From: an uncultured Clostridia bacterium
Lineage (GTDB): Bacteria; Bacillota; Clostridia; Oscillospirales; Acutalibacteraceae
Assembly (NCBI GenBank): GCA_944382025.1
Contig: CALWMQ010000063.1
Coordinates: 1 to 5,081 of the forward strand
Direction of reading: 5' to 3'
DNA: 5,081 nt
How positions within the stretch are numbered: position 1 is the first letter of the stretch; every line of letters begins with the position of its first letter. The position numbers and the translations under genes are program-made. Of the stretch, positions 1-5,081 are shown piece by piece. The notes under the pieces are model-generated. The model did not search any database. It was not told where the DNA came from and saw only the letters and a program-made list of their open reading frames with translations.

Positions 1-1
1 G

Positions 2-1747
2 GTATTAAAGGACAAAGGTTGGGTATGGTATAAGGACACCGGCCCGCTGACTTTTGACCAAGGGCGCCTGGTGCTTTATAAAACGACTTCCACTCCTCCC
101 GGCCAGATTACCATGCACCTTCAAAACAACGCTGCGGCCAAGAACTGGACCAATTACACCGTGGAGGTGGATCTGACTTTTGATGCCGACCCGGCAACAT
201 TGGAACAAAGTACTAATGTATCCGCTGTGGCGATCCGTTCCTCCGGGCGAAACAAAGGATATGAATTTGGCCTATCTGTGCCGAAAGGCGGAGATTCCTC
301 CAAAGCGACCCTCCGTTTCCGGGATATGGAAGCGAAGAAGAACTTGAAGGACGTCAACGGTGAGGACGCACCCAAGTTCCCAGTGGAACTTGGCCGGACC
401 TACCATGTTAAGGTGGAGGCTGTGGGAAGCAACTTCAAATGCTACATCGATGACGAGCTGGTCATGGAGGTGGAAGATGATTCCCACGTCAAAGGGAGCA
501 TTGGTCTGACAGTAGGCAAGAACAAAACCTACTTCGACAATGTGACGGTGAAGATGGAGCCTACCGGTCCGGAACCCACAGAACCGGATTACAGCTGGTT
601 TACCCCTTCGGATAAAGAACTCCCGGATAACGCGTTATTTTCTGAAGACTTCGCTGCCGGAGAGACTCTCACAAGTAAGGGCTGGGACAGCGATTCTCCT
701 TTGCTGGTCGATGGGCATCTGTTCCTGGACTACAATAAGGATGACGAAACAAAGCAGATGACCTATCTCAACCAATTGGACGAAGCGAAAAATTGGAATG
801 GGTATATTATGGAGGCGGATGTATCGATTTCCGCCCAATTCGCGGGAAAACAGAAAGAAAGCTCAGCAGGCATCGTTACCAAGACCGACGGCAAGACCAC
901 TGGCTATGAATTTGCCTTGTTTATGAATGAGGCGGGGGATACGTACGCCCGGCTGTATGACCGAACCAACGGCGAAATTCTGAAAAAGGTGGATTTCCCC
1001 TTGGTGGCCGGACAGATCTACAGGCTGAAAATTGCCCACACTGGTGAGACCATCCGGTGCTCCGTGGACGGGAGCCTGGTGATCGAAGTGGAAGATGATC
1101 CTAGCCGTACCGGCAGTATCGGCCTGAGAACCGGCGGATTCCTGGTAGGCTATGACAATGTGGTGGTATACCCGTATACCCAGGTGGATGACGGCGATGA
1201 ACCGGATTTCGGCGAAGGGATTTATTTCAGCGAATATTTTACCGGGGAGAATGCCCTGACAGACCGGGGCTGGAGTTCCGATTTCCCGGAAATTGTCAAT
1301 GGGCAGCTGAAAATCACCAATGAAACCTCACCTTTTTATCTCAACGGCAAGCCGGCTTATATGGCCCTACCCGACTATACGTTGGAAGCCGATGTCATGA
1401 TGACCGAAGAGGCTACCGCTGCCTTTGCGACCAACATAGCCTGCCTGGTAGTCCGTTCTACCGGCGCCTCCGATGGCTACGAATTCGGCATTTGTATCCA
1501 GTCCAATGGGAAGGAATATGTCCGGCTGTATGACCGGAAGGCTAAAGCGGTGCTGGCACAGGAAAATATGGACTTGGAACAGAACCGTACCTATCATATG
1601 GCCATGACCGTGGAAGGCAACCGGATTATCTGTTACCTGGACGGGAAAAAGGTGCTGGAAACCACTGCTGACACCAATCCTTCCGGCAGCATCGGTTTCC
1701 GGATCAATGGCTATACCGCTATGTGCGGAAATATTGTGGTGAAAGCC
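2..1747 (+). repeat. Three tandem lectin-like modules within the surface protein
   Basis: Three diverged protein-level repeats lie at about 2-553 (truncated left), 632-1168 and 1220-1747. Aligned landmarks are 'F..(E/D)..F' at the module start, 'KGW' or 'RGW', 'GYEF', 'RLYDR', '(T/I)Y(H/R)', 'DG..V' and 'GSIG'. Modules 1 and 2 are closest, sharing EVEDD before the GSIG strand and similar DNA there (about 466-484 and 1084-1102). Module 3 has ETTADTNPSGSIGF instead. The divergence points to old duplication with separate specialisation rather than recent expansion. The lectin-like halves of the next gene show the same pattern. Confidence 0.8.
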
Positions 1748-1939
1748 CTTGGCACCGTGACAGATCCCTCTGAAGGGACAGATCCCACCGGTGAGGGAAC
1801 AACCACTACTACCATTCATAACGCCGCTACCGGCGATGAATCCAGCAATAGCCTGCCGCTGCTTCTGGCGGGGATCAGTTTTGCCGCAGCGGTTGGATAC
1901 CTTCTGATTCTGAAGGGGAAAAACCAGCCGGAGGGATAA
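2..1939 (+). CDS. Surface-anchored protein with three LamG/DUF1080-like lectin modules (5' end missing)
   Basis: The frame is open from base 2 to the TAA at 1937-1939, giving 645 visible residues. The GTG at 71 is not a credible start, because the 23 codons before it continue a module: 'KDKGWVWYKDTGPLTFDQGRL' matches 'TSKGWDSDSPLLVDGHL' in the next one. Signal peptide and true start therefore lie upstream. Visible order: module 1 (about 1-184, N-terminus missing), acidic/Pro linker, module 2 (211-389), acidic linker, module 3 (407-582), Thr/Gly-rich linker, then a TGDE motif and a hydrophobic helix. Each module carries GYEF, an 'RLYDR' or similar strand, 'G..I.C.(V/I/L)DG' and 'GSIG(L/F)'. 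These are hallmarks of the concanavalin-like beta-sandwich seen in 3-keto-disaccharide hydrolase/DUF1080 and CBM66-type domains. I infer a glycan-binding cell-surface protein. A catalytic domain could lie upstream. Fold confidence is good; the ligand is unknown. Confidence 0.88.
   Translation, partial: VLKDKGWVWYKDTGPLTFDQGRLVLYKTTSTPPGQITMHLQNNAAAKNWTNYTVEVDLTFDADPATLEQSTNVSAVAIRSSGRNKGYEFGLSVPKGGDSSKATLRFRDMEAKKNLKDVNGEDAPKFPVELGRTYHVKVEAVGSNFKCYIDDELVMEVEDDSHVKGSIGLTVGKNKTYFDNVTVKMEPTGPEPTEPDYSWFTPSDKELPDNALFSEDFAAGETLTSKGWDSDSPLLVDGHLFLDYNKDDETKQMTYLNQLDEAKNWNGYIMEADVSISAQFAGKQKESSAGIVTKTDGKTTGYEFALFMNEAGDTYARLYDRTNGEILKKVDFPLVAGQIYRLKIAHTGETIRCSVDGSLVIEVEDDPSRTGSIGLRTGGFLVGYDNVVVYPYTQVDDGDEPDFGEGIYFSEYFTGENALTDRGWSSDFPEIVNGQLKITNETSPFYLNGKPAYMALPDYTLEADVMMTEEATAAFATNIACLVVRSTGASDGYEFGICIQSNGKEYVRLYDRKAKAVLAQENMDLEQNRTYHMAMTVEGNRIICYLDGKKVLETTADTNPSGSIGFRINGYTAMCGNIVVKALGTVTDPSEGTDPTGEGTTTTTIHNAATGDESSNSLPLLLAGISFAAAVGYLLILKGKNQPEG
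1820..1939 (+). other. C-terminal membrane anchor with a degenerate sortase-like motif
   Basis: This stretch encodes N-A-A-T-G-D-E, a short Ser/Asn spacer, a hydrophobic helix of about 20 residues (SLPLLLAGISFAAAVGYLLI, 1850-1909) and a short tail L-K-G-K-N-Q-P-E-G. The architecture is that of Gram-positive cell-wall sorting signals; in many gut Clostridia the motif reads NPxTGD. Here the Pro is replaced by Ala and the tail has only two lysines and ends acidic. Sortase cleavage is therefore uncertain. A plain single-pass membrane anchor with the modules outside the cell explains it equally well. Confidence 0.7.
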
Positions 1940-1959
1940 CCGCTCCGGAGGAGTGATTC

Positions 1960-1979
1960 TGATACTGAGCCGGGGAAGG
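1960..1979 (+). repeat. Direct repeat copy 1 (matches 2155-2174)
   Basis: TGATACTGAGCCGGGGAAGG matches 18 of 20 bases of the segment at 2155-2174, the differences being two G/A changes. It follows a GGAGGA Shine-Dalgarno-like block (1947-1952) and lies in the same reading phase as copy 2 (offset 195 bases). It looks like a duplicate of the translation-start region of the downstream gene. The short frame here (GTG 1953 or ATG 1983) stops at 2025-2027. Confidence 0.7.
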
Positions 1980-1999
1980 CGGATGGCTGCGGCTGTTTT

Positions 2000-2114
2000 G
2001 CCGGCGTATGCCCGGCATCCCGGATAACGGCGGGGGGGAAGACGGCATTTCCAGGCAGACGCCGGGCCGTCCTCCCCCCGGCTTGGTATCCAGGATTTTC
2101 GGTTACGCACCGGC
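2000..2114. repeat. Long imperfect palindrome (hairpin) in the intergenic spacer
   Basis: The arms pair in successive blocks: 2000-2004 with 2110-2114 (5 of 5), 2005-2008 with 2104-2107 (4 of 4), 2012-2015 with 2099-2102 (4, one G-T), 2017-2026 with 2087-2096 (9 of 10), and 2030-2046 with 2066-2082 (15 of 17). That is about 37 pairs around a 19-base loop (2047-2065). No T-tract follows, so it is not a canonical intrinsic terminator. Two A-C mismatches on the + strand would be G-U pairs in RNA from the - strand, but one G-U pair goes the other way, so the transcribed strand is undecided. It may be an mRNA processing or stabilising hairpin between the two genes, a small structured RNA, or a MITE/REP-like palindrome. 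Confidence 0.65.
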
Positions 2115-2136
2115 AGGCCCATATCCATGGACGGAC

Positions 2137-2141
2137 AGGAG
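2137..2141 (+). promoter_or_regulatory. Shine-Dalgarno AGGAG for the lectin-propeller gene
   Basis: AGGAG lies 9 bases before ATG 2151 and 12 before ATG 2154, favouring 2151. The in-frame ATG at 2127 has no purine-rich block at the right distance. A competing site, AAGGA at 2171-2175, sits 8 bases before ATG 2184, so initiation at 2184 is a real alternative that would remove 11 residues. Confidence 0.55.
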
Positions 2142-2150
2142 AGAGGGAAA

Positions 2151-4427
2151 ATGATGATACTGAACCGGGAAAGGAATCGGGATATGGAAGCAACCATGCT
2201 GTATCAGGATCATTTTGACCGGCGGGAACCGGGCTGGACCACCCAAGTGGGAGCCGGCTTTGGACGTTGGACATGTGAGGACGGGGTATGCCATTATGAT
2301 CGTGTCAAAACCGATCCCGCCCTGCGTACCGCCTCCAACTTTATTTACCGCAGGGAAGGGATCGGGGAAATCCACCGGGTTTCCTGTCGCCTGCGGCTGG
2401 ATTCTGCGGCGTCCTCCAGCGGGCTGCTGACCTGCTGGAGTTATGAAGGCGGTTACCTGCTGCGCCTGTATTACCGGCAGGAAGAGGACGCTTTGACCCT
2501 GTGGGCGGAGCTGTCCAAAAGCAGCTATGCCAGCGCGTCTTTTTATGACCCGGTATGTCCGCCTGCCAACCTGACCGCCCTGGGGTTGGATTCTCGTCCG
2601 GGGCAGTGGCATTCCCTGGAACTATACAGCGAAGCGTATCATATCCAGGGCAGGATAGACGGGGTGGCTCTTTTTGACTGGGAAGATACCAGTGAGCTTT
2701 ATCGTTTTTCCTCCGGCGCAGCCGGATTCCGGATCGCCGCAGGCGATAACAGCTTTGCGGATTTTCAGGTTTGGGGTCTTCCGAAGGAACCGGCAGATGC
2801 TTCCGTTTCCCAGCCGTCACCGGCCCCGGCGGAATTCATTTGCGACAATTTCCAAGGGCCTGATGGGCCCCGGTACTGGCAGTTTGATTTCCGGGATCCC
2901 CGGTGGGGGATTTTGGAGGGCGGATATTTTGGAACCCGGGACGCCGTCGGCTATACAGCTGCTGTCCTGCACTGCTTTGAGACCGATACGGAGCTGGAGG
3001 CGCGTGTCCGGCTATCGGCATCCTCAAATGCGGGAGAAGCCGGCTTTCTGCTCAGGTACGCAAACAGGTACAGCGGGCTGAAGGTGGGGTATTCCTTTGA
3101 AAAGCAGGCATGGTTTGCCGATGACTCCCGGGGAATAGATTTCCCGTCCCGGAGGTATTGGGGCCCTGGAGAAACAGCCTGCCCGGAGGATACCTGGATC
3201 ACGGTTCGGATGGGCCTTCAGGGGGGATCTCTTACGCTGTGGGCAGAGGACAGGGAGATGCTTCGTCTGTCCGGCCTGATCCAAACAGGGCTGGGGCATA
3301 TAGGTCTGTTTAGCGATGGATGCGGATTGGCGTTGGCGGAGATTCGCCTCGCTCTTCCGTCGGGGCAGAAGATACCCGATGGTATCCGGGAGCTGTGCGT
3401 CATCCCTGAGGCCTACTCCCACTATATGGAATTTGAGGAATTGCCTGACGGCGTTATTTTAGGGGTCTCTGACCGGCGGGTCTATTTGTCCCGGAACCGG
3501 GGCGGCTGGTTTGAAGAAGACCATTCCGGGGACTATGCAGGAGTCAACGCGGCAGGAGGATACAGTACGATATTCCGTCTGCCTTCCGGGGAATATCTCC
3601 AGGTCCTGTCCGATACCACGGTGGAGCGGTCCCCGGATATGAAGCGATGGACACGGATCGGCAGGGTGATGCCGGAGGCGGATCTATACGATCATGAGGG
3701 TCGGCTGTTGGTTTTATTCCATGTATCTTCCATGACCCAGGTGCCTTTGGAAGGAGGCGGATTCCGCCTGTTTATGCCTCTGGTGGTAAGGCGTTATGTG
3801 GACGGCCGGATTATGGGGCATTATACGAAGGTATACTACAGCGATGACCAGGGAGACCATTGGACAGCTTCCAGGACAGACACCCGGGACGTCTATCCTC
3901 ATTATGATTCCGCCCCCAATTCCTCTTGGGCGGAATCCAAGGTGATCCGCTGCGCTGATGGCCGGCTACGGATGTTTTATACCCGGAATTCTTTCGGGTG
4001 TATCTGCTATACCGACTCATTTGACGGGGGGGAGACCTTTACCGGGTTTTATCAGATGCCTCAGTTCCCCTGCTCCATGTCGTCTTTCGGCATTGATGAG
4101 GATCCCCGGCATCCAGGGCGGTATTTCCTGGTCTATGTGAAAAACCATCCTTATGCGAAAGGGAGCCTGTTCCCCCGTACTCATCTGGTGCTGCTGGAGA
4201 GCACGGATGGGATGGAATGGCGGGAACGCTTGACAGTGGATCATGTGAACAGCGAGTCCCACGACTGGTCCTATGATGTCAACCAGATTCTGGATCCCTC
4301 TATCCTGGCTTTGGAGGATGTCTTACTGGTGGGATACGGCAAAAGCGAACGGGTGGAAATATCCTATCATAACCAGCAGCGGGCACGTTGTGTGGTGATT
4401 GACAGAAAAAAAGCGGGTTTACTATAA
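2151..4427 (+). CDS. Two lectin-like domains fused to a sialidase-type (BNR/Asp-box) beta-propeller
   Basis: About 758 residues from ATG 2151, chosen for the AGGAG 9 bases upstream; the frame is also open from ATG 2127, and ATG 2184 is plausible. Residues ~17-211 (LYQDHFDRREPGW... to VWGLP) and ~229-402 (FICDNFQGPDG... to LALPS) are two concanavalin/DUF1080-like sandwiches related in pattern to those of the upstream gene. Residues ~408-758 look like a six-bladed sialidase-fold propeller. Asp boxes are SDDQGDHW (564-571) and SFDGGETF (623-630), with shortened ones SPDMKRW (494-500) and STDGMEW (684-689). The segment WAESKVIRCADGRLRMFYTR (593-612) resembles the sialidase 'E...v.L.DGRL.m..R' strand, so Glu595 and Arg612 may be active-site equivalents. 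No N-terminal (F/Y)RIP arginine motif was found. No signal peptide is visible from any start, suggesting cytoplasmic action. It could be an exo-sialidase-like glycosidase or a non-catalytic binding protein; the substrate is unknown. Confidence 0.87.
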   Translation: MMILNRERNRDMEATMLYQDHFDRREPGWTTQVGAGFGRWTCEDGVCHYDRVKTDPALRTASNFIYRREGIGEIHRVSCRLRLDSAASSSGLLTCWSYEGGYLLRLYYRQEEDALTLWAELSKSSYASASFYDPVCPPANLTALGLDSRPGQWHSLELYSEAYHIQGRIDGVALFDWEDTSELYRFSSGAAGFRIAAGDNSFADFQVWGLPKEPADASVSQPSPAPAEFICDNFQGPDGPRYWQFDFRDPRWGILEGGYFGTRDAVGYTAAVLHCFETDTELEARVRLSASSNAGEAGFLLRYANRYSGLKVGYSFEKQAWFADDSRGIDFPSRRYWGPGETACPEDTWITVRMGLQGGSLTLWAEDREMLRLSGLIQTGLGHIGLFSDGCGLALAEIRLALPSGQKIPDGIRELCVIPEAYSHYMEFEELPDGVILGVSDRRVYLSRNRGGWFEEDHSGDYAGVNAAGGYSTIFRLPSGEYLQVLSDTTVERSPDMKRWTRIGRVMPEADLYDHEGRLLVLFHVSSMTQVPLEGGGFRLFMPLVVRRYVDGRIMGHYTKVYYSDDQGDHWTASRTDTRDVYPHYDSAPNSSWAESKVIRCADGRLRMFYTRNSFGCICYTDSFDGGETFTGFYQMPQFPCSMSSFGIDEDPRHPGRYFLVYVKNHPYAKGSLFPRTHLVLLESTDGMEWRERLTVDHVNSESHDWSYDVNQILDPSILALEDVLLVGYGKSERVEISYHNQQRARCVVIDRKKAGLL
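2155..2174 (+). repeat. Direct repeat copy 2 (matches 1960-1979)
   Basis: TGATACTGAACCGGGAAAGG is 18/20 identical to 1960-1979. It covers the first codons if the gene starts at 2151, or the leader and most of the Shine-Dalgarno if it starts at 2184. The two copies bracket the palindrome. Confidence 0.7.
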
Positions 4428-4438
4428 ACTATAAGAAG

Positions 4439-4444
4439 AAAGGG
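4439..4444 (+). promoter_or_regulatory. Shine-Dalgarno AAAGGG for the UroD-like gene
   Basis: AAAGGG lies 7 bases before ATG 4452 in the 24-base gap after the preceding stop codon. There is no room for a separate promoter plus leader, so the gene is very probably co-transcribed with the lectin-propeller gene. Confidence 0.7.
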
Positions 4445-4451
4445 ACACACC

Positions 4452-5081
4452 ATGCCACAATTGCAGCTCAAGAACAACTGGGAAGATACCATAGACCGGT
4501 TCGATCGGTGGTTCCAGGGGAAGAGTACCGGGCGGCCGCTGCTGAACATTTTGGCGAAACGGGATCAGCCCCTGTATGAACCATATCCGGAAGAGCCTTT
4601 TGAGGATGACCGGGATAGGTATCTCAATGTGGAGAAAAATTACGCTCGGGTAATGAACACATATCGGGAGTACGAACCGGTAGCAGAGGCGTTTCCACAG
4701 TTTTCCATGAACCTGGGAGCGGGCTCCATGGCCCTTTATCTGGGCGCCAGCCCCAAATTCGCTCCGGATACCATCTGGTTCCAGCACTGTATTGAGGAGT
4801 ATGAGACAGCTTTGCCGCTGCGGTATGATCCGGACAATACCTGGTGGGTCAAGCATCAGGAGATCCTGCGGCGGCAGGTGGAAATGGCGGGGAACAGCGA
4901 CCTGATGGTCTGTATCCCCGACATTGTGGAGAACCTGGATATTCTGTGCGCCATGCGGGATTCTCAGACATGTTGTTTTGATTTTTACGATTACCCGGAT
5001 CAGCTGCGGGCCGCGCTGAAGGATATTGAGAACCTTTATATGCGGTATTATGATCCTATTTATGATATTGTGAAAACCGAC
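4452..5081 (+). CDS. Uroporphyrinogen-decarboxylase-superfamily protein, divergent (3' end missing)
   Basis: ATG 4452 follows AAAGGG by 7 bases and the frame stays open for 210 codons to the right edge. The N-terminus (WEDTIDRFDRWFQGKSTGRPLL, residues 10-31) and the block LGAGSMALYLGASPKFAPDTIWF (88-110), then PDNTWW (127-132) and DIVENLDILCAMR (157-169), fit the divergent UroD-like proteins found in Firmicutes sugar-utilisation neighbourhoods. The heme-pathway signature (P.W.MRQAGR near the N-terminus) is absent and no heme genes are adjacent, so it is unlikely to be HemE. The superfamily also includes corrinoid methyltransferases (MtaA/CmuA type), whose zinc-ligand His/Cys motif would lie beyond the window edge. 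Cysteines are visible at 113, 154, 166, 174 and 175, but I assign them no role. Family placement is by memory of motifs; the reaction is unknown. Confidence 0.8.
   Translation, partial: MPQLQLKNNWEDTIDRFDRWFQGKSTGRPLLNILAKRDQPLYEPYPEEPFEDDRDRYLNVEKNYARVMNTYREYEPVAEAFPQFSMNLGAGSMALYLGASPKFAPDTIWFQHCIEEYETALPLRYDPDNTWWVKHQEILRRQVEMAGNSDLMVCIPDIVENLDILCAMRDSQTCCFDFYDYPDQLRAALKDIENLYMRYYDPIYDIVKTD

Noticed and set aside
71..1939. GTG at 71 as the true start of the surface protein
   Set aside because: The 23 codons upstream to base 2 are open and encode a continuing lectin module. No Shine-Dalgarno precedes 71 and no signal peptide follows it.
1928..1948. Inverted repeat CCGGAG...CTCCGG around the surface-gene stop as a terminator
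   Set aside because: The stem is only 6 bases with a 9-base loop and no T-run follows (AGGAGTGATTCTG comes next). The right arm overlaps a Shine-Dalgarno-like block, so it is not a convincing intrinsic terminator.
2000..2114. Palindrome as an integron attC site or a group II intron domain
   Set aside because: No RYYYAAC/GTTRRRY core pair lies at the ends, no integrase or reverse transcriptase gene is in view, and the stem does not resemble the short domain V hairpin.
1367..2197. 276-codon open frame on the - strand across the end of the surface gene and the spacer
   Set aside because: It is antisense to a well-supported coding frame, its translation is rich in Arg/Pro/Ser without domain-like patterning, and it overlaps both neighbouring genes. 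It is a shadow of GC-rich coding sequence.
4417..4429. GTTTA-CTA-TAAAC hairpin at the lectin-propeller stop as a terminator
   Set aside because: A 5-base AT-rich stem with a triloop and no T-tract is too weak, and the next gene begins 24 bases after the stop with its own ribosome binding site, which fits an operon.
4422..4856. 144-codon open frame on the - strand under the UroD-like gene
   Set aside because: The + strand frame from 4452 has a good Shine-Dalgarno, recognisable UroD-like motifs and runs through the same region, so the antisense frame is incidental.
4452..5081. Heme-pathway uroporphyrinogen decarboxylase (hemE)
   Set aside because: The N-terminal MRQAGR-type signature is missing and the neighbours are glycan-related, so only superfamily membership is claimed.

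Overview
The window looks like a piece of a carbohydrate-related operon from an anaerobic Firmicute, most likely a gut Clostridia member (Oscillospiraceae/Ruminococcaceae or Lachnospiraceae type). The reasons are the moderately GC-rich composition with AGGAG/AAAGGG ribosome binding sites, a C-terminal 'TGD + hydrophobic helix' surface-protein tail typical of such bacteria, and the gene families present. The taxonomic placement is inference; no rRNA or marker gene is in view.

Layout: all three genes lie on the + strand. (1) Bases 2-1939 are the 3' part of a large surface protein whose start lies left of the window. It has three consecutive concanavalin/LamG-like (DUF1080/CBM66-like) modules, a Thr-rich linker and a C-terminal membrane anchor. 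(2) Bases 1940-2150 are a 211-base spacer holding a long imperfect palindrome (2000-2114) between two near-identical 20-base direct repeats (1960-1979 and 2155-2174). (3) Bases 2151-4427 encode a protein of about 758 residues with two more modules of the same lectin-like type followed by a sialidase-type (BNR/Asp-box) beta-propeller. It has no visible signal peptide. (4) After 24 bases, 4452-5081 begin a uroporphyrinogen-decarboxylase-superfamily protein that runs off the right edge.

Working model (inference): the surface protein binds or presents a glycan outside the cell, the lectin-propeller protein binds or cleaves a glycan or glycoside, apparently in the cytoplasm, and the UroD-like protein acts on a product or methylated substrate. 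UroD-superfamily proteins of this divergent type lack the heme-enzyme signature and are better thought of as unassigned enzymes, possibly methyltransferases. No mobile-element genes, CRISPR array, tRNA or rRNA was found. The least explained parts are the structured spacer and the biochemical role of the last two genes.
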